Shown here: positions 1 to 13,800 of the stretch, piece after piece
How positions within the stretch are numbered: the first letter of the stretch is position 1
Layout of the letters: every line of letters begins with the position of its first letter
Source: Pholis gunnellus
Taxonomy: Eukaryota > Chordata > Actinopteri > Perciformes > Pholidae
Length of the DNA stretch: 64,000 bases
NCBI GenBank assembly: GCA_910591455.2
Contig: OU342820.1
Span: 17,530,345 to 17,594,344, forward strand
Direction of reading: 5' to 3'
Notes under the pieces: generated by a model
What the model saw: the letters and a program-made list of their open reading frames with translations, nothing else
Database searches by the model: none
Told to the model about the DNA's origin: nothing
Made by a program: the position numbers and the translations under genes

Positions 1-1918
1 ACAGAAAAATAATATTATTTTTCAAAGCAATAAACTGATAAATAATTAAATAGATTGCTCCAGTAATACTTCGTATTCTCTCAGGGAGTGGGCGGCTTAG
101 TGTTCCCCACGTGAACACAAAATGCCCCAGATCCATGTAATCTCTGACTGGAACATATTGTATCTCTCGGGTTGTGATGGGGAAGAGGTTTATGATTAAA
201 ATAATAAAAAAGCACAGCGTCTAAGATAAACCCTTCCATGTGACATTTTGAAAGAAACAATAAGCACCGTTAGCTATTTTAAATTACTCAGATTCACTGA
301 AGGATGCTTATCCTGTTTTATCATCGACTATTAAGACGGTTTCATTTTGCTCCATAAAGGTTCGTCTGAAGGGCAAGAAGAGCCTAAATCCTAAATAACA
401 GAGAAAAATAAATATTCATTCCCTAGTAGGATTACAGCTCCAACAGTCAGCATTCACACTTTCTCCCCCAAAACTTTTAGGACTTGAGGATGTAGCATGT
501 GTCAGCAAATCATCACCGCTGACTTGTGGGTGCAATAAATGCTATTTAAAAAAATATTATTTTCGGTAAAAGTTTCTAAACAAATGGAACAATGCACATG
601 GCTGTCACATTTCAAATTGCTCTGAATTAAATCAATGTGGTTTATTCACGAGAAGCCCCCGTCTTTCGGTCTGTGTGCTGACGACTTGTTATTAACAGGT
701 CAAGGTGAACACTCCACATCTGTGATTTTCACTGCTAACTCATTCCCGATGGAAATGAGTCTTATTCATTTTTCAAACAGCCTCTAGGATATCTGATCCC
801 CCCCCCCAAAGAAAAAGCCCCTCAGGCGAGCGTTCATCTTTGATGTTTTGAGAAGAGAGACAGTGAAAAGCTGCAGTCTGGCTTCATGCATATTGTATTG
901 CTTAGAGACGAATTACAAGCAACCTACTGGTTCTCATACTTATTAGCTATGCAAGCTCATTCTCCGTCTGTTCGATGCTGATTCAGAACAAATACCTTGA
1001 CAGTACTGCACAGATTGCAGTTACATTTAGTAAGATTCCTGGTGATAATGGTGACCCCCTGACCTTTTTCTCTAGCACCAAAATATCTCCTTGACAAAAC
1101 ATTGACATGCATTTATTGTTTTGCGATTGTGATCACACATTAGTTTATCTCGAAAACTGATGGTCATTTCACTTCAGTGGCTAAATCCTCTGACATGTTC
1201 TTTCTCTACCAGCCTTGTAGACAAGACAGGATGGACCGTATTGGGTAGATTGTCGTGAATTCAAGCTCCAATTTAGATGAACTCTTGACCAAATTCTCAA
1301 CTTTGCACATTTTCTGTATTATAACATGAGCAGATGACTGCAGCGGAATTCGCTGAGCTATATGCTCCAATGGTTTTTTCTTCATTACCAACCTCAGGAC
1401 ACTATAAGACTTCAAGAATAGCACAAAGGTATTCTGTGCATACAATAGGCTACTACACTTTTGTTTTGTTGTGGGTGTAATCATTACAGCTTGTAGGTAG
1501 CGTAGCCTACTCTCGTTAGTTTCTCAACAAGTTCATTGTAGGTCACTAAAGTTAAACAAAGAGTGAAGATTGTAAAGAGTGAGCGCTCACCTTCTTTGTG
1601 CTTCTTTAGTGTTAACACTAGAAGTAGGAGAGCAGAGACCTCTGCTTGCTGAAAGCTGCTGGAGACAGACACATGCTGCTCACACATGGAAGAGAACAGC
1701 CTCCTCTTGTGGTCGAATTACAGTAATACATCTAAAGCCCTACAGTAAGCTCATTTCAGCGGCACATATCGTTCATGTGTATTTTTGGGGGAAGAAGGCG
1801 AGTCTCAAATATGTAAAGGGCAACGGTGATACCCACCACAGCTGTACCATGTCATGTTGTACATGCACAATGTAGTCGGCCTCTATACAAAATGGAACAA
1901 GACGGTGGACTCAGCGCA
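1..1918. other. Intergenic DNA, no gene seen
   Basis: No open frame here resembles a known protein or has credible splice sites. Around 1030-1110 there is a short block resembling one end of a common teleost dispersed repeat (its other copy is at 47.1-47.4 kb). A C-run lies at about 799-807. The rest is AT-rich sequence without recognisable structure. Confidence 0.5.
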
Positions 1919-1990
1919 GGCGCGGTGGCCAAGTGGTAAGGCGTCGGTCTCGTAAACCGAAGATCGCGGGTTCGAACCCCGTCCGTGCCT
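1919..1990 (+). tRNA. tRNA-Thr (anticodon CGT)
   Basis: A complete 72-nt cloverleaf. The 7-bp acceptor stem (GGCGCGG with CCGTGCC, one G-T pair) closes at both ends and leaves discriminator T at 1990. The D arm reads GCC/GGC. The anticodon stem TCGGT/ACCGA holds loop CTCGTAA with anticodon CGT at 1951-1953, which decodes ACG (threonine). The T arm has GCGGG/CCCGT around TTCGAAC, giving an intact B box, and the A box lies in the D arm. There is no intron. A TTTT run at 1990-1993 overlaps the 3' end and would serve as the RNA polymerase III terminator. CCA is not encoded, as expected in eukaryotes. The sequence matches the vertebrate tRNA-Thr-CGT as I remember it very closely, so it is probably functional. 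Confidence 0.95.
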
Positions 1991-2466
1991 TTTGTACACC
2001 ATGCGGTAGACCATTCAATCGTAGATTCATGGACAATGTTGAACTGTTCTGTGCGTGTTGAACATTGTGTCATAGCTACTCTGATGGATTTACACTCACC
2101 GCTATCTGTCAATAACGGTAACTTACGTCTAAATGACTAACGGTGTTGTTTGTGTCACATTGTACATATTTTTTGTACATATTTTCTACTGTCATTTTAT
2201 CTATTTCATACTTTGACTTTTGTACTGTTTATTGTTATGCACCAAATCACAAATACAGATCCCTTGTTTGTGCAAACCAACTTAATAATAACACAGTTTT
2301 TTATCCTGATTTCTGATTGATTTAGCACTAAATAAATAAGAGTTCTATTAAATACATTTCAGTGGGCTTGTAAAAAAATTCAAGTGCTTTTTCATTTTTT
2401 AATGTGTCTTAACTCTGCTATAAAGGTCATACATTCAGCAATCATTGAATCATAATTATTAATCAT

Positions 2467-2467
<1 letters not shown>

Positions 2468-2508
<41 letters not shown>
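2468..2508. repeat. (AAT)n microsatellite
   Basis: About thirteen tandem AAT units with little interruption, in AT-rich intergenic DNA. Confidence 0.9.
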
Positions 2509-2509
<1 letters not shown>

Positions 2510-4025
2510 AAGTGTATTTTTCCATTTAAGCCATTGACCATATTTCTGTGATGTCATTAGAAACAAACTGAAATACAGTATCCTATACGTGCAGAGTCAG
2601 CAGATCTTTGGGTTATATTTAAAGAAAGAACAAAGGATGAAGGTAAACCCACCTGCTCTCACTTTTGCCAAGTCTGCATAATCAACAGTTTCTCTTTGCA
2701 TTTTTCAGAATGTCATCTAACGTAATTTGTCCATGTTTTTGTTCCATCACATTGGTGTAACTTCACTACAATCATGCATACTGAGCTCACACTAGTCAGA
2801 CTACTACAGTTTCCCGGGTAACGCTCCATGTTGCAGCCTCAATGATTCATATCTGGTCCAGGCTGCAGCGTATCATCTCGTTCCATCTGTCTCTGTAAAC
2901 AGTCGCAGGAAGGAAACAACTGGAAGCTGCTGCTGCGGGCGTTTTAGATCATCCTCAGTCAGCAGCATCCACAGCACTTCACTGGTGGATAATGTGCAAC
3001 CTCCAGTCACTGGGACATGAAATGCTGCATTTAACACACAAATCACCTTTATAGATGACTTGTCAGATGGTGAGAAAAAAAAAGCTTGAATATTGTTTTA
3101 ATCAATCAGCCTTTGCTGATATTATTACTTAGTTAAAGTTGGTCAAACAGATCTAGGGAGAGTTTAAACTGGAGGATAATGTCATCTCAAAAGAACCTTC
3201 ACCATAGAAGTATATGAATACGTAAGCATGTGACACAGTAGTTGAAATGAGTTTGTCGCATATAAATCCTCCAACACTATAAGGAAAGCAATTATCGGGA
3301 CCTTTCTAATTACTCTTGCTTTTCACAGCTCCTATTTAAACTCCTGATATAGTAACAGAATATAAGTGTCTGCATTCCTTATGTTTTAATGATCAAACTT
3401 GTATTCCCTTTTCTCTGTGTTTGTGTGACACAGGTGGGGGCTGTGTGTCCTCGTTGAATCTATCTTCTCCAAACTGGTGAAAGAAGAGCAGAATAAGAGC
3501 TGCCCTTCCAATTAGGAAACAACACATTGCAGGAAATGTGCAGTCCTAAGCAAAACAACATATACCTGGAAATCTGCAGCTAATTGGCCAGATGGTGTCA
3601 CTACAAGCAAAAGTTTAAACTTTTGTCCACTTACACTTCGTTCTAAGAATATTTGACTCCGTTTGACAATATTCATCATATTTCTCATCATTTTCTCGCT
3701 GCTTCCTTTTTCTAACAACTCGTAAATAAATGTAAATTCAGCTCCCTGGTGCAATCATAAGGTAATATAGATGATGCCCACACCATTCTTTATAAAACAA
3801 CATTGCATTAAGCAAAGGCCTAGATCACTTATATTGTCATGTAAATGAGCTGCTGAGAGCTGTACAGATTTTGTGCAGCATATTTGTTACTATTCCTACA
3901 TTTACATACATCACTCTAACTGGTATTATGTCTTCCCCTTGAAATATTCATGTAACAAAATTACATTATTAGTCATTAGTGCAGTAGCTTTAAAGGTTCT
4001 CTATACATAACACAGAGCATATCTT

Positions 4026-4090
4026 TTGCCTCCACATGGTTCTCAACATGGGGACAGTTGAGCCGGCGGCTAGCAGCTAACAGTGCAGAC
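4026..4090 (+). repeat. Dispersed repeat fragment, unknown family
   Basis: The block starting TTGCCTCCACATGG, running through TCTCAACATGG and ending near GGCGGCTAGCAGCTA, recurs with small changes at 25624-25668. Two related blocks 21 kb apart in noncoding DNA point to an interspersed repeat. Its full ends and class cannot be fixed from two partial copies. The 4.03 kb copy has about 13 extra bases inside the shared core. Confidence 0.5.
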
Positions 4091-7000
4091 AACGGCTACA
4101 GTGCCGACAGAGCTAACGCTTGTTAACTTGAGGGGGAACTGACGGTTGGCTGCTGCGCTTTCACGACAACGGCCTCGATCAGGATGACGTCATCAGCGTA
4201 AATGTAAACAAAGAACAAAGAAGCTTGGATTCCATCACACACAGAGGGAGAGCGACATCATTCTCTGCTCAGGTAGACATTACTCTGCTATATATTTACA
4301 TAGAAAACATTTGTTTTGCTGCTATATTTATGTTTTAAATGTATTTAAATATTTACATTTAAATATAAATGACTAAAGCTTCCGTCCTGATACTAGTTTT
4401 TCTATCTTTCTGATTGACTTTCTTTTTGATTATTATGTAATGTGTCCTCTGCCACCTGTAAAATAAAAAGAGTTTTCCAAGAAAACACACACAAAGGAGA
4501 CTGAAATAGGAGGAGGAGGACAAAGGAGTCTGTAACATGCAGTATTTATTGGCAGCAGGTCCGGGTCTGCTGTTGGCTGCACACACATTGATTTCCTTGT
4601 TTGTGTGGGCGGTAGTATTCTGAACCCAACATGGATTTTTACACAGTAAATGTGAGGGATTGTACACCATCAAAATCCTGTGTTCAACAGCATTTAAGTT
4701 CTCCTTTATAATAATAAACTATATTCAGTACATCAGTAGGTAGCTGAACAAATAATGTGAAAGTGATTTTCCTAAACCAGGGGGAGGCAACCTTAGGATG
4801 GCTTAACCAATGGCACACTAGAACAAAGTGGACGAGAGAGTTTTTTAGAAATGTTGGTTCCCTTTTATCCGCATGCCAAATTACCTCTTTCACAGCAATT
4901 GTCAGTTGCTTGGCTGGTTATTTACAGTAGTTTCAAGTTTTTTTGTCTTTCCGCATTCCGCGAAGACCGGCCCTACTCTGCCTCTGATTGGCTAGAACTA
5001 GTTATTAAGTTAATTACTGATGATGATTGGTGATTATATCATATTATAATGATTTCAACACAAATGTGGATGTTTTCATAAGTATGGCAGCCTTCTCGTA
5101 TCGAGCTCTTATAATTACGATGAACTGATTACGGGAGAAAAATGTTTTTTTTTAAATGTTTCTACACAAGTTGCCTACAAATGAATGGAATACAATTACC
5201 CATCTGCTGAAGACTTACATTTCAATGTGGCGTCATAATAAAAGTAATGTTTATCTTTATGTCGATATGTTACACTAGAACATTTCAAAATGGCGGCCGA
5301 CCGACCCCTGGCCTGAACATATAGCAGTCCAAACAGGCCTCCAGATCTTCTGCCGGTAAGAAGTCATACTTCTCCCGCACATGGTTGTTATTGTTTATGT
5401 TGGGAGCTGTTTAAGCCAAGATTTCATCGTGGGCCATCTGGCTCTCGGCTGGGGAGCCAAACAGTTGATTAAAGAACGCAATTAGCGTGGAACAGGCTCT
5501 GTCAGCTCACCCAGCAGGGATTAAAGAATGCACTCATTCATTGTGACAATCATGCTGTTGTGCATACAGTATGTGGGATGGGCGATTTCTTCGATCACAG
5601 GATCTGCTCAAGAGTGCCAAACTGCTCCAGAAATGTTAATATAGGGTCAGTTTTTAACCAGGATTTGTACGTCAGCTGCAGCCAGCGTGAACTTTTACAA
5701 TTCATCAGTCTGCACTGACAGACAGAGGGTCCAGGCCCATGCGGGTGTAGACAAGATGCTGAAGACTGACACAGAGTGACGAAGCCAATTGGCGAAAAAC
5801 TACACCGCACAAGTGAGAAATCATCAACAAAGTCAAGAGCTGAAATGTCTGAGAGGCCAGTCCCAGACAGCAGGGACAGAAGGGAAGAGTGGGCTGCCAG
5901 AAAACCACTCCGAGGAGAAATCTCATCAACCTTTCACGGGCAGCATGCAGGGAAAAGAGAGGGACCAGGATTCAGGCTGCGCTCTGAGAGAGAGTCAGAA
6001 GAAAACCGTATGATGCAAATAGAAGTGTTCTCTGTTTGTCTGTCTGCAAACCTGCAAGGCTACTTTTGTGACATTACAGATCACAATATGTTATAGCGTG
6101 AGAAAGCACAGCCTGCGTGGAACCGTCAGGAATGCTAAATAGTAGAGGCTACTGCAAAATGTGAAGCCATTTTTCAGTTTCTGATCTTGTGAACTCAAAC
6201 AGCTGCTGTACTGACTCATTCTGTGCCACAGCTGTGAACATTAAAAAAAAAAAAAATTTCTAACTCAGCACCACAAAAACAAAGCACGTGTGTTTTTTCT
6301 CTTTATGTTTATGTTAATACTAAGTGACATATATAACATATGGTTTGTAGCTTTAATTGTATTTATTTTAGAACAGATTACTCATGCAGGAAAGTGGGAC
6401 TCTGAGCCTCCCTCTTGGATGGAAGCGTATGACTCCCATAACTTCAGAGCTGGTACCCGCTGAAGGTTGGACACAATCGGGCAAGTGTTTGTGGGCCATG
6501 ACCCAGATACTTATTTCCAGTCCAGGACTTTGGACACTGCACCACCACGGCATCATCTCCCGTTTCAGTCCACACTCACGAGCGGCGCAGTGATTCAACA
6601 AAGACACTGTGTTTCCCGTGTGAGCGATGCTTTAGGAGTGTAAACGCTCACTTGAGCAGTTATAACATCTGGGAGGGCACGTGTTCCCTGTGATTACAGC
6701 CATGCTGGTGACACTGTTTACTGGGTGTCTGAGGAGAATTTAGGTTTCTGACTTTCACTGATTCGATCTGGAGGAAGTCCCTGAGCCAAACCCAAAACCA
6801 ACAGCAGTGGACCAAAATAGAGTCATTTACTGCACGAAAAACATTCAAACCCAGAGTCAGTAACAGGTCACAAGAAACTTTAATTCATTAAATCTGTTTT
6901 ACGTGAATCTAACTCATAATATCAGTGATCATCATTAAGTGGAAACTCTCTAATTGTTTGGCTGTTTGCCCATAAATGCTTGGTTAATTTTGTGTCAGTG

Positions 7001-7877
7001 AGCTTCATGTTTAGTGTTTGTGAATATGGCGCCATCTGCAGGCCAACACCTAGAATTGACATATTCAAAAAGAGGTGACGTTCTGCGGAGGGACTTTCCC
7101 GTTTCTTATTTTTCCACATCCCCAATTCCGTTCCTCACGAGTGACATATATTTCATTCATGACATTCTTTATCTATATACATATTATCTATCTATGTATA
7201 GGGAGATCCATAGATAGATATACATATGGTGATATAATTGAGTGATATCTATTATATACACAAACACTATTTTTTATTTCCAATGCTTCCAATGTGAAAT
7301 GCTTCTCTTTTAGTACTGTAATGAAGAAAACAAGCATCCAATGAGTTCTCATGTGTCCGTAGTCTGCTGTTGAGATCACTTAATAGGTATTTAGTGACTC
7401 TCACCGAAACAATCTGTAACTGTGTTGTGATAATATCAAAACCTTTAAAAGGACCTATTCAGCTGGCTGAAATACCTCAATGGAACATGACAATGCAGCT
7501 GAAATATTTCCCTCATGGGTTTCTGGGGAAATGTAAAGAAAGTGTCACAGCAGGCTTTAAAATAGAAAAGCAGGAAAACCTCAGTTTTCCTATTAGCGCA
7601 CAAGATAAAAATAAATGAAAAATAGTTTGGTCAAACAAACCCAAAGTCAACTTAAGAGTTATAAGACAGGCGATGCCCTGTCTGCTGCACAGTTTTTATA
7701 CAAATAAAGAAAGCACTGTTGTGAGGGCCGGTATCTGATCTTTCCCTCGCTGATTAACATTTCACCTTCGGACTGAGGAACGCTCGAGTTACCTTTCCAT
7801 TGTGTGATTGTAATCCTTATCACATTCCAGGAAGTACACACAGTGTGTCCGTCAAAATGTAGGTGTTCATTTTGTCT

Positions 7878-7883
7878 TTTATT
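7878..7883 (-). terminator. pla2g10: Probable poly(A) signal of pla2g10
   Basis: The plus strand TTTATT reads AATAAA on the minus strand, about 160 nt beyond the pla2g10 stop codon. It is the best canonical hexamer in a plausible 3' UTR; a second hexamer at about 8032-8037 lies too close to the stop. Confidence 0.5.
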
Positions 7884-8039
7884 AGAACAACATAATCAAT
7901 ATAAAAGGTACAATATAATGAAAAGAGCCTGATGACAACATGACAACTGATCAACAACACATTAAAGTCAAATAACTATGACATTATTACTGTAACATGC
8001 TATATTTACAATAGGCCCACAGGACATGCATTTATTGTG

Positions 8040-10879
8040 TCAGTAAATATTACACATTGGGTGTTCGTCACCGCAGAGGAAATCTGGCCAAAGGGCAAAC
8101 TTCTGGATGAAAGGTGCTTTTCTCAAACATTTGGCGGCGTTTCTGTCACACTTGCACAGCAGCTTTTCACATTTGTCCTCCAAATCCTCTGCAACAAAAA
8201 ACACAAAGGTCTTCTTTCAGGGACAAGACGGTGGTTCTCTCATTAACATCGTGTAATTTGTTGTGAATACTTGTTCTAACGCTTGCAAAGTCTTGACTGT
8301 ATAGTCTTACAAACAAGCCCAGCTTTATTCATTTTGCCTCCTAATGGTTAACTTGCTGCAGCTTCTCTGGAGATGACAGACATCTGGCTACTGAGACGTA
8401 ATTGTGGTTATTATGAATTTATTTTACGCTGATTTATTTAAAGAATATCATAAGCGACCCACTATTTTGGTACTTAAATACATAAACCCCATTAAGTCTG
8501 TTGCTATTTATGTAGAGAAATTACCGTGGTTTATGGGGGCTTAAAATACCATGAAATATGTCGTTCCCCTCCAATTAACTGCTTGTTTACTATTTCCATG
8601 GATATTTGTAGATCTGCCTGATCTCTGTCTCATTTTCAGGTTCACCCGTAATGGTGCATTGCATGGTAAAGCATCATATCCAAGTGTGCAACCACATGAA
8701 ATAAGAAAGCAGCAGCTGTCTTACTTTCAAAATAACAAAATCTCATGCCTACATACACTGGCAGGCCTCATCCCCTCTCCTACAGATAGAAGCAAGACAC
8801 ACAGACTTTATCATTTTTTACATTCGTTTTGTTGGTTTTCTGTCTCATTGTGCATCTTTCTGTAATTGTTTTGCATCTCCTTGGGTTCTCTTTGTGGTAA
8901 TTTGTGTCTCTTTGTTGTCTTTTTTATGTTTAATTTTTAGTGGGCATTTTGAGTTTTTTCCTGGTCGCTTCGTGTCTCATGTCATTGACATTTTGCAGGT
9001 GAAGGCCAGGGGGGGGCCCCTGACACTTTGGGCCCCAGGGCCTGTGTCCGGTAGGCCTATTTAGTAATCCATCCAATGTCTATACATAAGCATTAAAAAG
9101 TCCATTACCACACTCAGCATTCTTGTCCTCACACGTCCAATGGTACTGGGCTGTTTTGGTATAGCAGCCAAAACGTTCTGCATCTCCATAACAGCAATCA
9201 TGTTTGTGGCAACACCTACAGACAGAGAGATTCACAGCATAAATGTTTTATTTTGAAAGGCTGAACTCTAGACAAGGCACGGTCAAGAAAGCAATAGGCG
9301 GGTAGTCACCGCGCTGTGGTTTGAATCCCACCGCGGCCTTCTTAAAAGCAGGGCTGAGGTTTTCACAACAGATAGTTAAGACGTTAACTGGCTCGAGGGG
9401 GTTCGGTGTCTTGCGGAAGAAGGAGGAAAAAGAAGGAGACGGCAATTAGGATTTGGGTGTGGAATTTGTGGAACTATTTTGAGATACCCATTGGAGCATG
9501 AGTGAGTGTGCTGAATTTGGACATCATTCCCTCCTTCTATACCATCGCACAGCACTTATGGTTCAGTCGACTCATTCAGAAACGGAAACTGTGTGTAAGG
9601 AAGGAGGAGGCGAGACTGAGAGGAGGCTAAACATCACCATGGCACGCTGAATTATATCTTTGGCATCACGTAATGTATAGGTGGGCCGTATATAGTGTCA
9701 GCTGAGTGTGTACATTTTGGCTCACACTGTCATCCAGATATTCTTGAAAATAAAGAACCCTGACAGTGTTGTGTACTTTCTTGAGAAGAGTGTGATTAAA
9801 GCCGGTATCCTCACCAGTCGGCCTTGTCTCTGGGCCAGCCTTGACCACCCAGACCACAGTAGCAACCGTACATCATGTAAGCCAAGGCAGATCTCCCCGT
9901 GCTGCATTTGATGGCTCCTGCCAACTCCAGTAACCCTCTTTTGGTCCGCTGGGACCTGCGTGTCGCCACAGAGGCCGCAGCCACTGCGGAGGGAAGTGAA
10001 GAATGGAAGAGGAAGAACAAACTCATCTCTCATCCTGTAAACAAGTCTCAGGTTGTGCACACCCATCCACAATGTTTAGGGAAGCTCTGTCCGACTGAAT
10101 ATGTGGTAATATGGGATATATGGTGCGATATTCAGGGTTGGACACAATAATAGGAGCTGCTGTCTCTTTGACACAATTAAACAAAATTGTCTTGTGTTAG
10201 ATTGTTAAGTGTTCCTTTTCTTTTGTCCACATATACACTGAAGCTTGCCAGTTTACATAGCTAAAATCAATGCAGTCTGATACAACAGAAATCCTACCGT
10301 CATGGTTGTAATGTTCAGTTTTCATTGAGATGTGTTGATTCAACGTTATGATCATTTTGGAGGATGGAAGTGGAACTTCATACATACACTCAGTTGTCAG
10401 TTTATTAAGAACACCTGGTTACATCTAATGCATAATGGTCCAATAAATCCGACCTGCATAGGTTACAATGCTTTTGTTGAGGTACACGCATTGATATGAA
10501 CAGAGTGGGCAAAATAATAGAAACACGTCTATACAGTTAAACAAACTAAGTAGGACTCTGAGAATTGACTTTACACTCACTCACATCTCACACCTCCACC
10601 AGAAAGCCAGGTTCAGGCTTGAAATGAAGTAGAAAAGTGAAAAGTAGAAAATGTTGTGCAGCAAAGCCGGTTGAGTTTGTTTGCACTAGAATAACACTTT
10701 CACTGAATCACTCTGCAAACACCAGTAGCTTCCCTTCCTGTTACCTTGTTGCACTCTCTCTGAGTCCTTCAAATTACTTTTCAAGAATTTCATCACTACT
10801 TCTACTTGGAGCTCCACTATAAAGTGAAAGAAATCTTCTTACCAGATAACAGGAGAAGTATCCAGCAAAACGCAGCCAT
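8040..10879 (-). CDS. pla2g10: Secreted phospholipase A2, group X type
   Basis: Four coding exons on the minus strand: 10843-10879, 9815-9983, 9109-9215 and 8040-8188, all with GT-AG introns and matching phases, giving 153 residues. Secreted PLA2 hydrolyses the sn-2 ester of phospholipids outside the cell, releasing fatty acid and lysophospholipid. What is seen: a hydrophobic signal peptide (about 1-16); a basic propeptide ending RTKR (25-28), fitting proprotein cleavage before Gly29; the calcium loop YGCYCGLGGQG (51-61); the active-site motif CCHKHDCCYG with catalytic His74; and Asp119 in CKCD. There are sixteen cysteines in the predicted mature 125-residue enzyme, as in eight-disulfide group X enzymes. 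GLLELAG at the mature start and the C-terminal extension ending in Cys150 also resemble human PLA2G10. The start is the ATG at 10877-10879, directly before the signal sequence. All key residues are present, so it is probably active. The subgroup rests on recall; membership of the secreted PLA2 family is certain. Confidence 0.9.
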
Positions 10880-13800
10880 GGCAGGCAACAGGCGGCTGAA
10901 CTCCACACCAAGTGTTCACGTACACCCAGTGGGTGTAGCATTGGGTGGAGAGCTTTTTTTAGATGCTGTTTGTATAATCTCCTGAGCATCACCATTGGCC
11001 GCAGGCTAATCCAGTGCTTGTCAAACGGTACGCCCCCTAGAGGACACATACTGCAGGATGGGACTGCTTTCTGCTCAGCAGTGTGGGACCAGTGCTTGTG
11101 TGTTTATCTCCGGGCTTCAGGCTGCTAATGTTGTGTACCAGATGACATTTTTACTTTTCTGGACACACAAATATGAAAATCAAATATATATAGATAGATA
11201 GATAGCAATTAAAACACATCTTTCCATGATTTAAGACATTGTTATTTCTTTTCTAAATGTTTTTTGTCTTCATTCTGGGATGTTGCACCAATCCTGCGAG
11301 ACAATATTCATGAAAAAAAGATTCTCTTCCTGAACTATGTGTGACTCAACTGCAGGGAGGCTCAAAACAAATCAAACATACATTTTACAGACCGGAGTCA
11401 CTCTGGATGATCACTGATTTATTTATTTGTTTACATATAAGACTCAAGTCATTTTTGAGCTTTCTAAGTGTCATCTGTGTAAATTGAGTCCAGAGAAGAT
11501 ATTAGAAATGAATCAAACAACTTAGAGTATAGAACGCGCTGTGTTGAGTTGAGCACAGATTTCATTGAGCTTCAGGGCTAATTGTTGCTGACAGAGAGCG
11601 TTTTTAGTTTCTGTAAGCAACACAATGTGTGGTTCCACTTCCTCACAACAAAAGCACCTTCCAGATTATGGCACTTACACTTTGATAATATAGTTTCCCT
11701 CCTTAATCATGAAGACTCATCCATCTTGTAAATAAACATGTCAGCAGGTGAATAGAAAATACCTTCTTTCCATAAAGCAAACTGTAGCTATCATAATTGT
11801 CAGTGTGATTTACTGAGCAGCACTTGTGTTTGAGTTTAACAGCTGAGATTGTTTATTTGACAAATTGCAGAGCTGATCTGGAAATGGCATGAATCCTGTC
11901 ATATCTTTGGGTTTCATCTTTTTATTATGTTTTCTGAAAGTGTATTTTCAGCCCTGGACTCCTTTGTCATTCATTATGTGGGAGCAGCTGGCAGTAATAT
12001 CAGGGCAGCTCCATCATAAAAGGCACACGCTTTGGGTTTGGATAACAGGGGACATATAAGTCACAGCGTTTTGTGATTCAGTTCCTCAGCGATGCTCCTG
12101 CACAATGTGAGATAAGCGCCTCCTCCTGGCAGTTATTGTAGCTGCCGGGGTGACTGCTCTTCATGAGAGGAGACACATCCCTCCATCCCTGTATATCTGA
12201 TTATTTTCAGCTCAACCTATCCATCGCCACAAAACATCCGGTGAATGTTTAGATCGTATCGAGCTGAACACCTGCCTGGGAAGCCTGACTGAGCTACAAA
12301 TGTGCAACGAACCAGGCCGAGAGCTAAATCCCAGACAATTTACGTTGTTTCATTTACTTGTTTTCTTGACATTAGCCTGCCAGAAGGTCGAGGTTGAAAT
12401 CCTATACCTGAATGAGAGATGATGAGATTTTTCAGATTAAATGAAAAACACTGGACACGCTTCAGCCTGAGAACCATCCTGAGGATTATAGTGGTGAGTT
12501 AAGAAAGTTAATGGACTTGTGTGTGTGTGTGGGGGGGGGGGCTTAAGCTGTCTTCCTCCTCACACATATCTATGGATCTGCTGCCCTTATATATCTATAA
12601 TTGTTTTGATAACTCTAATTATATAACGGGCAAACTCATAATTTCTACATGACAAAATGAAAGATGATCAAATAAATGATGGAGGAAGAAAGAAGAGAAA
12701 ACCGAACTGATTTCAGAAATAAGAGGGGTTGAAAGACGGATCTTATTCCTAATACTGGTTTAGTATTATAACACTATTGTAATACACAATCCTTATATCT
12801 ACACATTGTATTACTTCACTTTATTAGTGTGTTTTGTCCCTCTGCCTTTATACTTCACAAATGTGCAAATTACATTTTTTCTACAATGTATGAACTTTTT
12901 CCTGAAACTAATTCCTTTATCAGCGTAGAGTTTGACATGTCTGCTTCCTTTAAATGTGTTGCATTATTGTGTTAACAGAGTCCAGCTGCATTAGATTACA
13001 TTACATCCTTTAAAAAACGGGATCCAGCTGGTTTCACATTCAACCTATTTAGGTATTCTTTAAACTAATATGCTTTCAAGGTTGCTCTCCAACAGTAACT
13101 TGAACCTGGAAACGAAAGGATTAAGTTTTAAACTGAGAACAAGAACATTTATTTTATTTTCCTTGAAGCTGGAGCTGAAGCTCATTACTCCTTGTGTTGT
13201 CCCGAGCCTCTAATGTGTGAAGCAAAGTTCCACATTTACCAGAACACGGGATCCGAGAGGCTTAATGCGTTGCTCAATTCCAAGATGAAGAACCAGAAAC
13301 TTTCAAAAAAAGATTTGCAGGAAGGACAGTTGAGGGTGAGAGCAGTTTTCATTGCTTCAGGCTTAACAGTCTGAACCGTGACTGGCTTTGTAGATTTGGT
13401 TGAAGAGATGGAAACAGAGTGTCTTAGTGTATATTTTAGCAAAGGGCCTGAAGGATTTGATCATTTTTTGAATTAAGATGAAGCCCCCAGTGTGGATCTT
13501 CAAGGTTGCATTAATATATTGGCAAATGCATTGAAAGGGGGGAAATCATGTACAATTCATTAATTCCTAAAATATGGCAGTATGCATTTATTTTAGATAT
13601 AATACTGACTTTTTGTCACATGATGGTCAACCTCTGTTGCAGCTATATGCTTCTTCGTAAAATAAAATGTTTATATTTAGTGAAGGCATCACTTTCAGCT
13701 CCATTTCCTTGATGTGTCAGTTCTCTGTTGTTTGCCTGAAGAAAGTCATTATACCTGCATACTCACTCACTCACTTAATACACATAGTGTGGCTCAAAAT

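Larger units (their letters stand above)
1994..7860. other. Intergenic DNA, no gene seen
   Basis: About 5.9 kb without a supportable exon. It holds an (AAT)n microsatellite at 2468-2508, a short dispersed-repeat block at about 4026-4090 (related to one at 25.62 kb), A-runs, and a TATC/GATA-rich patch at 7185-7230. Open frames such as 5776-6096 show no family resemblance and no usable splice context. Cis-regulatory DNA is possible but cannot be shown from one sequence. Confidence 0.5.

Noticed and set aside
5776..6096. 106-codon charged frame
   Set aside because: Overlapping open frames in two other registers and no homologue recognised; treated as chance.
9301..9345. Possible tRNA-type B box (GGTTTGAATCC) in a pla2g10 intron, suggesting a SINE head
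   Set aside because: No A box at the right distance, no cloverleaf and no second copy in the window; a single 11-nt match is weak.
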